From the NCBI RefSeq assembly GCF_029227915.1, contig NC_079876.1, forward strand, positions 8,000,001 to 8,064,000: DNA of 64,000 nt, written 5' to 3'. Positions 53,001 to 64,000 of the stretch are shown here, piece by piece. A program made the translations under genes and the position numbers. Each line of letters begins with the position of its first letter. Positions within the stretch are counted from its first letter, which is position 1. The stretch is from Hydractinia symbiolongicarpus. Lineage: Eukaryota > Cnidaria > Hydrozoa > Anthoathecata > Hydractiniidae. The notes under the pieces were generated by a model, which worked only from the letters and a program-made list of their open reading frames with translations, had not been told where the DNA came from and searched no databases.

Positions 53001-56000
53001 TAGTTTTCAGAAATGTTTTCATTTTTGATGAGACGCTTAATGAAAGTGGTTTAATCGCCAGCAAACGAAAACCCGCGATTTCCCGTAAATCCCGGACTCG
53101 GCCCGTATATTCAAAAAATACAAAGAAATTACCCAGGGAGTAAACTCATTCCCCGAACGATTTTTTAAAGTATTTTTTCACCACTAAAACGCATGAGACT
53201 TGTAGTTTTCAAAAATGTTTTCATTTTTGATGAGACGCTTATTAAAAGAGGTTTAATCGCTGGCAAACGAAATCCCGCTATTTCCCGTAAATCCCGGGCT
53301 TGGCCCGTATAGTCGAATGTATAAAAAGAAAGTACCCAGGGAGTAAACTCATTTCCCGAACGATTTTTCAATTTTTTCTTTCACCACTAAAACGCATGAG
53401 ACTTGTAGTTTTCAGAAATGTTTTCATTTTTGATGAGACGCTTAATGAAAGTGGTTTAATCGCCAGCAAACGAAAACCCGCGATTTCCCGTAAATTCCTG
53501 GCTTGGCCCGTATAGTCGAATGTATACAAAAAAGTACCCTGTGAGTAAACTCATTTCCAAAACGATTTTTTAAATTATCTTTTCACCAATAAAACGCATG
53601 AGACTTGTAGTTTTTAAAAATGTTTTCATTTTTGATGAGACGCTGAATAAAAGAAGTTTAATCGCCGGCAAACGAAAATCCGCGATTTCCCGTAAATCCC
53701 GGACTCGGCCCGTATAGTCCAAAGAATACAAAGAAAGTACCCAGGGAGTAAACTCATTTCCCGAACGATTTTTTAAAGTATTTTTTCACCACTAAAACGC
53801 ATGAGACTTGTAGTTTTCAGAAATGTTTTCATTTTTGATGAGACGCTTAATGAAAGTGGTTTAATCGCCAGCAAACGAAAACCCGCGATTTCCCGTAAAT
53901 CCCGGACTCGCCCCGTATATTCAAAGAATACAAAGAAATTACCCAGGGAGTAAACTCATTCCCCGAACGATTTTTTAAAGTATTTTTTCACCACTAAAAC
54001 GCATGAGACTTGTAGTTTTCAAAAATGTTTTCATTCTTGATGAGACGCTGAATAAAAGAAGTTTAATCGCCGGCAAACGAAAACCCGCCATTTCCCGTAA
54101 ACCCCGGACTCGGCCCGTATAGTCAAAAGTATACAAAGAAATTACCCAGGGAGTAAACTCATTTTCCGAACGATTTTTTAAATTATTTCTTCACCACTAC
54201 AACGCATGAGACTTGTAGTTTTTAAAAATGTTTTCATTTTTGATGAGACGCTGAATAAAAGAAGTTTAATCGCCGGTAAACGAAAACCCGCCATTTCCCG
54301 TAAACCCCGGACTCGGCCCGTATAGTCAAAAGTACACAAAGAAAGTACCCAGGGAGTAAACTCATTTTCCGAACGATTTTTTAATTTTTTTTTCACAACT
54401 AAAACGCATGAGACTTGTAGTTTTTAAAAATGTTTTCATTTTTGATGAGACGCTTAATGAAAGAGGTTTAATCGCCGGTAAACGAAATCCTGCGTTTTCC
54501 CGTAAATCCGGGGCTTGGCCCGTATAGTCGAATGTATACAAAGAAAGTACCCAGTGAGTAAACTCATTTCCCGAACGATTTTTTAATTTTTTTTTCCACC
54601 ACTAAAACGCATGAGACTTGTAGTTTTCAAAAATGTTTTTATTTTTGATGAGACGGTTAATGAAAGAAGTTTAATCGCCGGCAAACGAAAACCCGCGATT
54701 TCCCGTAAATCCCGGGCTTGGCCCGTAAAGTCGAATGTATACAAAGAAAGTACCCTGTGAGTAAACTCATTTCCCGAACGATTTTTTAAATTTTTTTTTC
54801 ACCACTAAAACGAATGAGACTTGTAGTTTTCAAAAATGTTTTCATTTTTGATGAGACGCTGAATAAAAGAAGTTTAATCGCCGGCAAACGAAAATCCGCG
54901 ATTTCCCGTAAATCCCGGACTCGGCCCGTATAGTCCAAAGAATACAAAGAAAGTACCCAGGGAGTAAACTCATTTCCCGAACGATTTTTTAAAGTATTTT
55001 TTCACCACTAAAACGCATGAGACTTGTAGTTTTCAGAAATGTTTTCATTTTTGATGAGACGCTTAATGAAAGTGGTTTAATCGCCAGCAAACGAAAACCC
55101 GCGATTTCCCGTAAATCCCGGACTCGGCCCGTATATTCAAAGAATACAAAGAAATTACCCAGGGAGTAAACTCATTCCCCGAACGATTTTTTAAAGTATT
55201 TTTTCACCACTAAAACGCATGAGACTTGTAGTTTTCAAAAATGTTTTCATTTTTGATGAGACGCTGAATAAAAGAAGTTTAATCGCCGGCAAACGAAAAC
55301 CCGCCATTTCCCGTAAACCCCGGACTCGGCCCGTATAGTCAAAAGTATACAAAGAAATTACCCAGGGAGTAAACTCATTTTCCGAACGATTTTTTAAATT
55401 ATTTCTTCACCACTACAACGCATGAGACTTGTAGTTTTTAAAAATGTTTTCATTTTTGATGAGACGCTGAATAAAAGAAGTTTAATCGCCGGCAAACGAA
55501 AACCCGCCATTTCCCGTAAACCCCGGACTCGGCCCGTATAGTCAAAAGTATACAAAGAAAGTACCCAGGGAGTAAACTCATTTTCCGAACGATTTTTTAA
55601 TTTTTTTTTCACAACTAAAACGCATGAGACTTGTAGTTTTCAAAAATGTTTCATTTTTGATGAGACGCTTAATGAAAGAGGTTTAATCGCCGGTAAACGA
55701 AATCCTGCGTTTTCCCGTAAATCCGGGGCTTGGCCCGTATAGTCAAATGTATACAAAGAAAGTACCCAGTGAGTAAACTCATTTCCCGAACGATTTTTTA
55801 ATTTTTTTTTTCACCACTAAAACGCATGAGACTTGTAGTTTTCAAAAATGTTTTTATTTTTGATGAGACGGTTAATGAAAGAAGTTTAATCGCCGGCAAA
55901 CGAAAAACCGCGATTTCCCGTAAATCCCGGGCTTGGCCCGTATAGTCGAATGTATACAAAGAAAGTACCCTGTGAGTAAACTCATTTCCCGAACGATTTT

Positions 56001-56450
56001 TTAAATTTTTTTTTCACCACTAAAACGAATGGGACTTGTAGTTTTCAAAAATGTTTTCATTTTTGATGAGACGCTTATTAAAAGAGGTTTAATCGCCGGC
56101 AAACGAAATCCCGCGATTTCCCGTAAATCCCTGGCTTAGCCCGTATAGTCGAATGTATACAAAGAAATTACCCAGGGAGTAAACTCATTTTCCGAACGAT
56201 TTTTTAAATTATTTCTTCACCACTACAACGCATGAGACTTGTAGTTTTTAAAAATGTTTTCATTTTTGATGAGACGCTGAATAAAAGAAGTTTAATCGCC
56301 GGCAAACGAAAACCCGCCATTTCCCGTAAACCCCGGACTCGGCCCGTATAGTCAAAAGTATACAAAGAAAGTACCCAGGGAGTAAACTCATTTTCCGAAC
56401 GTTTTCTTAATTTTTTTTTCACAACTAAAACGCATGAGACTTGTAGTTTT
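52900..56450 (-). repeat. Higher-order copies at about 810 and 1216 bp
   Basis: GTCCAAAGAATACAAAG lies at about 52908, 53718 and 54933, and the CACTACAACGC / CACAACTAAAACGC monomer pair recurs at about 54178, 55394 and 56204. The spacings are therefore four or six monomers less about two bases each. Copies share GGTAAACGAAATCC and CATTCCCCGAACG. Confidence 0.78.
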
Positions 56451-58616
56451 CAAAAATGTTTTCATTTTTGATGAGACGCTTAATGAAAGAGGTTTAATCG
56501 CCGGTAAACGAAATCCCGCGTTTTCCCGTAAATCCGGGGCTTGGCCCGTATAGTCGAATGTATACAAAGAAAGTACCCAGGCAGTAAACTCATTTCCCGA
56601 ACGATTTTTTAAATTCTTTTTTCACCACTAAAACGAATGAGACTTGTAGTTTTTAAAAATGTTTTCATTTTTGATGAGACGCTGAATAAAAGAAGTTTAA
56701 TCGCCGGCAAACGAAAACCCGCCATTTCCCGTAAACCCCGGACTCGGCCCGTATAGTCAAAAGTATACAAAGAAAGTACCCTGTGAGTAAACTTATTTCC
56801 CGAACGATTTTTTAAATTTTTTTTTCACCACTAAAACGAATGAGACTTGTAGTTTTCAAAAATGTTTTTATTTTTGATGAGACGCTTATTAAAAGAGGTT
56901 TAATCGCCGGCAAACGAAATCCCGCAATTTCCCGTAAATCCCTGGTTGGCCCGTATAGTCGAATGTATACAAAGAAAGTACCCTGTGAGTAAACTCATTT
57001 CCAAAACGATTTTTTAAATTATTTTTTTACCACTAAAACGCATGAGACTTGTAGTTTTCAGAAATGTTTTCATTTTTGATGAGACGCTTAATGAAAGTGG
57101 TTTAATCGCCAGCAAACGAAAACCCGCGATTTCCCGTAAATCCCGGGCTTGGCCCGTATCGTCGAATGTATACAAAGAAAGTACCCTGTGAGTAAACTCA
57201 TTTCCAAAAGGATTTTTTAAATTATCTTTTCACCACTAAAACGCATGAGACTTGTAGTTTTTAAAAATGTTTTCATTTTTGATGAGACGCTGAATAAAAG
57301 AAGTTTAATCGCCGGCAAACGAAAATCCGCAATTTCCCGTAAATCCCGGACTCGGCCCGTATAGTCAAAAGTATACAAAGAAAGTACCCAGGGAGTAAAC
57401 TCATTTCCCGAACGATTTTTTATATTATTTTTTCACCACTAAAACGCATGAGACTTGTAGTTTTTAAAAATGTTTTCATTTTTGATGAGACGCTGAATAA
57501 AAGAAGTTTAATCGCCGGCAAACGAAAATCCGCGATTTCCCGTAAATCCCGGACTCGGCCCGTATAGTCAAAAGTATACAAAGAAAGTACCCAGGGAGTA
57601 AACTCATTTCCCGAACGATTTTTTATATTATTTTTTCACCACTAAAACGCATGAGACTTGTACTTTTCAAAAATGTTTTCATTTTTGATGAGACGCTTAA
57701 TGAAAGAGGTTTAATCGCCTGCAAACGAAATCCCGCGTTTTCCCGTAAATCCGGGGCTTGGCCCGTATAGTCGAATGTATACAAAGAAAGTACCCTGTGA
57801 GTAAACTCATTTCCAAAAGGATTTTTTAAATTATCTTTTCACCACTAAAACGCATGAGACTTGTAGTTTTTAAAAATTTTTTCATTTTTGATGAGACGCT
57901 GAAGAAGTTTAATCGCCGGCAAACGAAAATCCGCGATTTCCCGTAAATCCCGGACTCGGCCCGTATAGTCAAAAGTATACAAAGAAAGTACCCAGGGAGT
58001 AAACTCATTTCCCGAACGTTTTTTTATATTATTTTTTCACCACTAAAACGCATGAGACTTGTAGTTTTTAAAAATGTTTTCATTTTTGATGAGACGCTGA
58101 ATAAAAGAAGTTTAATCGCCGGCAAACGAAAATCCGCGATTTCCCGTAAATCCCGGACTCGGCCCGTATAGTCAAAAGTATACAAAGAAAGTACCCAGGG
58201 AGTAAACTCATTTCCTGATCGATTTTTTATATTATTTTTTCACCACTAAAACGCATGAGACTTGTACTTTTCAAAAATGTTTTCATTTTTGATGAGACGC
58301 TTAATGAAAGAGGTTTAATCGCCTGCAAACGAAATCCCGCGTTTTCCCGTAAATCCGGGGCTTGGCCCGTATAGTCGAATGTATACAAAGAAGGTACCCA
58401 GGGAGTAAACTCATTTCCCGAACGATTTTTTAAATTTTTCTTTCACCACTAAAATGCATGAGACTTGTAGTTTTCAAAAATGTTTTCATTTTTGATGAGA
58501 CGCTGAATAAAAGAAGTTTAATCGCCGGCAAACGAAAATCCGCGATTTCCCGTAAATCCCGGACTCGGCCCGTATAGTCAAAAGTATACAAAGAAAGTAC
58601 CCAGGGAGTAAACTCA
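56451..58616 (-). repeat. Terminal part of the inverted block
   Basis: Monomers here share TTATATTATTTTTTC and TTGTACTTTTC variants, with two related segments near 57.4-57.8 and 58.0-58.4 kb. A monomer near 57901 has lost eight bases (GACGCTGAAGAAGTTT). The block ends inside a monomer at the right orientation switch. Confidence 0.8.
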
Positions 58617-58635
58617 GGGTACTTTCTTTGTATAC
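58584..58635. other. Right orientation switch (minus to plus), head-to-head, with inverted repeat
   Basis: Minus-orientation sequence ends in GGGAGTAAACTCA and plus-orientation sequence begins at CAGGGTACTTTC. The seam lies near 58615-58616. The two monomers form a perfect 19-bp inverted repeat, GTATACAAAGAAAGTACCC at 58584-58602 and its complement at 58617-58635, with a 14-base spacer. Beyond that the arms stay complementary but with class-specific mismatches. The left arm is class 2 and the right arm is class 1, which argues against a fold-back copy of one template. Confidence 0.92.
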
Positions 58636-60047
58636 ATTCGACTATACGGGCCAAGCCCGGGATTTACGGGAAATCGCGGGTTTTCGTTTGCCGGCGATTA
58701 AACCACTTTCATTAAGCGTCTCATCAAAAATGAAAACATTTCTGAAAACTACAAGTCTCATGCGTTTTAGTGGTGAAAAAATAATTTAAAAATTCGTTGG
58801 GGAAATGAGTTTACTCCCTCGGTACTTTCTTTGTATACTTTTGACTATACGGGCCGAGTCCGGGATTTACGGGAAATGGCAGGTTTTCGTTTGCCGGCGA
58901 TTAAACTCCTTTTATTCAGCGTCTCATCCAAAATGAAAACATTTTTGAAAACTACAAGTCTCATGCGTTTTAGTGGTGAAAAAATAATTTAAAAAATCGT
59001 TCGAGAAATGAGTTTACACCCTGGGTACTCTCTTTGTATACTTTTGACTATACGGGCCGAGTCCGGGATTTACGGGAAATCGCGGGTTTTCGTTTGCCGG
59101 CGATTAAACTTCTTTTATTCAGCGTCTCATCAAAAATGAAAACATTTTTGAAAACTACAAGTCTCATGCGTTTTAGTGGTGAAAAATTATTTTAAAAATT
59201 CGTTAGGGAAATGAGTTTACTCACTGGGTACTTTCCTTGTATACTTTTGACTATACGGGCCGAGACCGGGATTTACGGGAAATTGCGGGTTTTTGTTTGC
59301 CGGCGATAAAACTTCTTTTATTCAGCGTCTCATCAAAAATAAAAACATTTTTAAAAACTACAAGTCTCATGCGTTTTAGTGGTGAAAAAGTAATTTAAAA
59401 AATCGATCGGGAAATGAGTTTACTCCCTGGGTACTTTCTTTGTATACTTTTGACTATACGGGCCAAGCCCAGGATTTACGGGAAATCGCGGGTTTTCGTT
59501 TGCCGGCGATTAAACTTCTTTTATTCAGCGTCTAATCAAAAGTGAAAACATTTTTAAAAACTACAAGTCTTATGCGTTTTAGTGGTGAAAAAATAATTTA
59601 AAAAATCGTTCTGGAAATGAGTTTACTCCCTGGGTACTTTCTTTGTATACTTTTGACTATACGGGCCGAGTCCGGGATTTACGGGAAATCGCAGGTTTTC
59701 GTTTGCCGGCGATTAAACTGCTTTTATTCAACGTCTCATCAGAAATGAAAACATTTTTGAAAACTACCAGTCTCATGCGTTTTAGTGGTGAAAAAATAAT
59801 TTAAAAAATCATTCGGGAAATGAGTTTACTTCATGGGTACTTTCTTTGTATACTTTTGACTATACGGGCCAAGCCGGGATTTACGGGAAATCGCGGGTTT
59901 TCGTTTGCCGGCGATTAAACTTCTTTTATTCAGCGTTTCATCAAAAATGAAAACATTTTTAAAAACTACAAGTCTTATGCGTTTTAGTGGTGGAAAAATA
60001 ATTTAAAAAATCGTTCTGGAAATGAGTTTACTCCCTGGGTACTTTCT

Positions 60048-62425
60048 TTGTATACATTCGACTATACGGGCCAAGCCCGGGATTTACGGGAAATCGCGGG
60101 TTTTCGTTTTCCGGCGATTAAACCTCTTTCATTAAGCGTCTCATCAAAAATGAAAACATTTTTGGAAACTACAAGTCTCATGCGTTTTAGTGGTGAAAAA
60201 ATAATTCAAAAAATCGTTCGGGAAATGAGTTTACTCCCTGGGTATTTTCTTTGTATACATTCGACTATACGGGCCAAGCCCCGGATTTACGGGAAAACGC
60301 GGGATTTCGTTTGCCGGCGATTAAACCTCTTTCATTAAGCGTCTCATCAAAAATGAAAACATTTTTTAAAACTACAAGTCTCATGCGCTTTAGTGGTGAA
60401 AAAATAATTTAAAAAATCGTTCGGGAAATGAGTGTACTCCCTGGGTACTTTCTTTGTATACTTTTGACTATACGGGCAAAGCCCGGGATTTACGGGAAAT
60501 CGCGGGTTTTCGTTTGCCGGCGATTAAACTTCTTTTCTTCAGCGTCTCATCAAAAATGAAAACATTTTTAAAAAGTACAAGTCTCATGCGTTTTAGTGGT
60601 GAAAAAGTAATTTAAAAAATCGTTCGGGAAATGAGTTTACTCCCTGGGTACTTTCTTTGTATACTTTTGACTATACGGGCCAAGCCCAGGATTTACGGGA
60701 AATCGCGGGTTTTCGTTTGCCGGCGATTAAACTTCTTTTATTCAGCGTCTCATCAAAAGTGAAAACATTTTTAAAAACTACAAGTCTTATGCGTTTTAGT
60801 GGTGAAAAAATAATTTAAAAAATCGTTCTGGAAATGAGTTTACTCCCTGGGTACTTTCTTTGTATACTTTTGACTATACGGGCCAAGCCGGGATTTACGG
60901 GAAATCGCGGGTTTTCGTTTGCCGGCGATTAAACTTCTTTTATTCAGCGTTTCATCAAAAATGAAAACATTTTTAAAAACTACAAGTCTTATGCGTTTTA
61001 GTGGTAGAAAAATAATTTAAAAAATCGTTCTGGAAATGAGTTTACTCCCTGGGTACTTTCTTTGTATACATTTGACTATACGGGCCAAGCCCGGGATTTA
61101 CGCGAAATCGCGGGTTTTCGTTTTCCGGCGATTAAACCTCTTTCATTAAGCGTCTCATCAAAAATGAAAACATTTTTGGAAACTACAAGTCTCATGCGTT
61201 TTAGTGGTGAAAAAATAATTCAAAAAATCGTTCGGGAAATGAGTTTACTCCCTGGGTATTTTCTTTGTATACATTCGACTATACGGGCCAAGCCCCGGAT
61301 TTACGGGAAAACGCGGGATTTCGTTTGCCGGCGATTAAACCTCTTTCATTAAGCGTCTCATCAAAAATGAAAACATTTTTGAAAACTACCAGTCTCATGC
61401 GTTTTAGTGGTGAAAAAATAATTTAAAAAATCGTTTTGGAAATGAGTTTACTCACAGGGTACTTTCTTTGTATACATTCGACTATACGGGCAAAGCCCGG
61501 GATTAACGGGAAATGGCGGGTTTTCGTTTGCCGGCGATTAAACCACTTTCATTAAGCGTCTCATCAAAAATGAAAACATTTTTGAAAACTACAAGTCTCA
61601 TGCGTTTTAGTGGTGAAAAAATAATTTAAAAAATCGTTCGGGAAATGAGTTTACTCCCTGGGTACTTTCTTTGTATACTTTTGACTATACGGGCCAAGCC
61701 GGGATTTACGGGAAATCGCGGGTTTTCGTTTGCCGGCGATTAAACTTCTTTTATTCAGCGTTTCATCAAAAATGAAAACATTTTTAAAAACTACAAGTCT
61801 TATGCGTTTTAGTGGTAGAAAAATAATTTAAAAAATCGTTCTGGAAATGAGTTTACTCCCTGGGTACTTTCTTTGTATACATTTGACTATACGGGCCAAG
61901 CCCGGGATTTACGCGAAATCGCGGGTTTTCGTTTTCCGGCGATTAAACCTCTTTCATTAAGCGTCTCATCAAAAATGAAAACATTTTTGGAAACTACAAG
62001 TCTCATGCGTTTTAGTGGTGAAAAAATAATTCAAAAAATCGTTCGGGAAATGAGTTTACTCCCTGGGTATTTTCTTTGTATACATTCGACTATACGGGCC
62101 AAGCCCCGGATTTACGGGAAAACGCGGGATTTCGTTTGCCGGCGATTAAACCTCTTTCATTAAGCGTCTCATCAAAAATGAAAACATTTTTGAAAACTAC
62201 CAGTCTCATGCGTTTTAGTGGTGAAAAAATAATTTAAAAAATCGTTTTGGAAATGAGTTTACTCACAGGGTACTTTCTTTGTATACATTCGACTATACGG
62301 GCAAAGCCCGGGATTAACGGGAAATGGCGGGTTTTCGTTTGCCGGCGATTAAACCACTTTCATTAAGCGTCTCATCAAAAATGAAAACATTTTTGAAAAC
62401 TACAAGTCTCATGCGTTTTAGTGGT
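60048..62425 (+). repeat. Higher-order copies at 1014 and 811 bp
   Basis: The cassette with TTTTTGGAAACTACAAG, AATTCAAAAAATCG and GGGTATTTTC begins near 60048, 61062 and 61873. The last two copies (from about 60850 and 61661) share ACGCGAAATCGCGG, GGTAGAAAAATAA and CTACCAGTCTC and look nearly identical. The first has GAAAATCGC-type differences and an extra monomer. Confidence 0.85.
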
Positions 62426-64000
62426 AAAAAAATAATTTAAAAAATCGTTCGGGAAATGAGTTTACTCACAGGGTACTTTCTTTTTATACATTCGACTATA
62501 CGGGCCAAGCCCGGGATTTACGGAAAATCGCGGGTTTTCGTTTTCCGGCGACTAAACCTCTTTCATTAAGCGTCTCATCAAAAATGAAAACATTTTTGGA
62601 AACTACAAGTCTCATGCGTTTTAGTGGTGAAAAAATAATTCAAAACATCGTTCGGGAAATGAGTTTGCTCCCTGGGTACTTTCTTTGTATACATTCGACT
62701 ATACGGGCCAAGCCCCGGATTTACGGGAAAACGCGGGATTTCGTTTGCCGGCGATTAAACCTCTTTCATTAAGCGTCTCATCAAAAATGAAAACATTTTT
62801 GAAAACTACAAGTCTCATGCGTTTTAGTGGTGAAAAAATAATTTAAAAAATCGTTCGGGAAATGAGTTTACTCCCTGGGTACTTTCTTTGTATACTTTTG
62901 ACTATACGGGCCAAGTCCGGGATTTACGGGAAATCGCGGATCTTCGTTTGCCGGCGATTAAACCTCTTTCATTCAGCGTCCCATCAAATATGAAAATATT
63001 TTTGAAAACTACAAGTCTCATGCGTTTAGTGGTAAAAAAATAATATAAAAAATCGTTCGGGAAATGAGTGTACTCCCTGGGTACTTTCTTTGTATACTTT
63101 TGACTATACGGGCAAAGCCCGGGATTTACGGGAAATCGCGGGTTTTCGTTTGCCGGCGATTAAACTTCTTTTATTCAGCGTCTCATCAAAAATGAAAACA
63201 TTTTTAAAAACTACAAGTCTCATGCGTTTTAGTGGTGAAAAGATAATTTAAAAAACCGTTTTGGAAATGAGTTTACTCACAGGGTACTTTCTTTGTATAC
63301 ATTCGACTATACGGGCCAAGCCCCGGATTTACGGGAAAACGCGGGATTTCGTTTGCCGGCGATTAAACCTCTTTCATTAAGCGTCTCATCAAAAATGAAA
63401 ACATTTTTGAAAACTACCAGTCTCATGCGTTTTAGTGGTGAAAAAATAATTTAAAAAATCGTTTTGGAAATGAGTTTACTCACAGGGTACTTTCTTTGTA
63501 TACATTCGACTATACGGGCAAAGCCCGGGATTAACGGGAAATGGCGGGTTTTCGTTTGCCGGCGATTAAACCACTTTCATTAAGCGTCTCATCAAAAATG
63601 AAAACATTTTTGAAAACTACAAGTCTCATGCGTTTTAGTGGTAAAAAAATAATTTAAAAAATCGTTCGGGAAATGAGTTTACTCACAGGGTACTTTCTTT
63701 TTATACATTCGACTATACGGGCCAAGCCCGGGATTTACGGAAAATCGCGGGTTTTCGTTTTCCGGCGACTAAACCTCTTTCATTAAGCGTCTCATCAAAA
63801 ATGAAAACATTTTTGGAAACTACAAGTCTCATGCGTTTTAGTGGTGAAAAAATAATTCAAAAAATCGTTCGGGAAATGAGTTTGCTCCCTGGGTACTTTC
63901 TTTGTATACATTCGACTATACGGGCCAAGCCCCGGATTTACGGGAAAACGCGGGATTTCGTTTGCCGGCGATTAAACCTCTTTCATTAAGCGTCTCATCA
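62426..64000 (+). repeat. 1217-bp higher-order copy and start of the next
   Basis: CTTTCTTTTTATACATTCG occurs near 62472 and 63689. GTGGTAAAAAAATAA (62421 and 63638) and GAGTTTGCTCCC keep the same 1217-bp spacing. The second copy runs off the window edge at the end of TCATTAAGCGTCTCATCA. Confidence 0.85.

Larger units (their letters stand above)
12449..58616 (-). repeat. 203-bp satellite array, inverted central block
   Basis: The same satellite family reads on the minus strand for 46.2 kb. The + strand shows the reverse-complement landmarks (GTTTAATCGCCGGCAAAC, CGCATGAGACTTGTAG, GGGAGTAAACTCATTT) throughout. I found no smaller flip back to plus orientation inside it. It contains the longest higher-order repeats of the window and most of the 59-bp and 11-bp-deletion marker monomers. 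There is no gene, mobile element or non-satellite insertion. All open frames in it are satellite translations related to each other. Confidence 0.98.
58617..64000 (+). repeat. 203-bp satellite array, right plus-orientation block
   Basis: Plus-orientation monomers resume directly after the right switch and continue to the window edge. Class 1 monomers and class 1/2 recombinants are common here. An example is near 59450-59530, which has the CTTTTGAC start, GGCCAAGCC middle and TTATTCAGCG end. From about 60.0 kb the block is built of closely similar higher-order copies of 811, 1014 and 1217 bp. No other sequence is present. Confidence 0.98.

Noticed and set aside
58584-58635. Rho-independent terminator or mobile-element terminal inverted repeats at the right switch.
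   Set aside because: The inverted repeat is fully explained by two oppositely oriented monomers. There is no T-run after a G/C-rich stem and no element body or target duplication.
1-64000. Dozens of 60-119 codon open frames on both strands, with repeated peptides such as MYTFDYTG and KMKTFLKT.
   Set aside because: All are translations of the satellite monomer. The 203-bp period is not divisible by three, so frames shift each monomer. The class differences change amino acids freely (GRVRD versus GQARD), and both strands are equally open. No start signal or coding constraint is visible.
1-64000. CRISPR-like array of regularly spaced repeats.
   Set aside because: There are no unique spacers. 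The full 203-bp unit is repeated, with length and divergence typical of satellite DNA, and there are no cas genes.
1-64000. Transposon, retroelement or viral insertion within the array.
   Set aside because: Satellite landmarks recur at about 203-bp spacing throughout. The only departures are small indels, truncated monomers and the two orientation switches.

Overview
The whole 64 kb window is satellite DNA. It holds one tandem repeat family with a 203-bp monomer and roughly 315 monomers by length. I found no protein-coding gene, RNA gene, transposon or unique-sequence island. An array of this size, with nested higher-order repeats and a large inverted block, points to a eukaryotic pericentromeric, centromeric or other heterochromatic locus. 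I cannot name the organism. My hand-counted consensus is about 38% G+C with 13 CpG where about 7 are expected, which fits a genome with little CpG methylation or a recently homogenised array.

Layout. Positions 1-12448 carry monomers in what I call the plus orientation (GCCGGCGATTAAAC reads on the + strand). Positions 12449-58616 (46.2 kb) carry the same family inverted. Positions 58617-64000 return to plus orientation. Both orientation switches are abrupt and lie inside monomers.

Two monomer classes and their recombinants are interspersed. Class 1 has CATTCGAC, GGCCAAGCC and CTTTCATTAAGCG. Class 2 has CTTTTGAC, GGCCGAGTCC and CTTTTATTCAGCG. These are organised into local higher-order repeats of many lengths: 405, 454, 608-610, 810, 1207, 1217, 1421, 1482 (three copies), 1821, 1876, and a ladder of about 2.0 to 4.9 kb. 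Indels make several of these non-integer multiples of 203. Three indel variants recur and act as lineage markers: a 59-bp monomer remnant, an 11-bp deletion and a 26-bp deletion. The first two occur in both orientation blocks.

Function. Nothing here encodes a protein with a recognisable function. The short open frames are the monomer read through on either strand, and they repeat with the satellite. Candidate functional sequence is limited to per-monomer motifs: a perfect 9-bp dyad in an A/T-rich stretch, and in class 1 only, a motif resembling the core of the CENP-B box with one spacer base missing.
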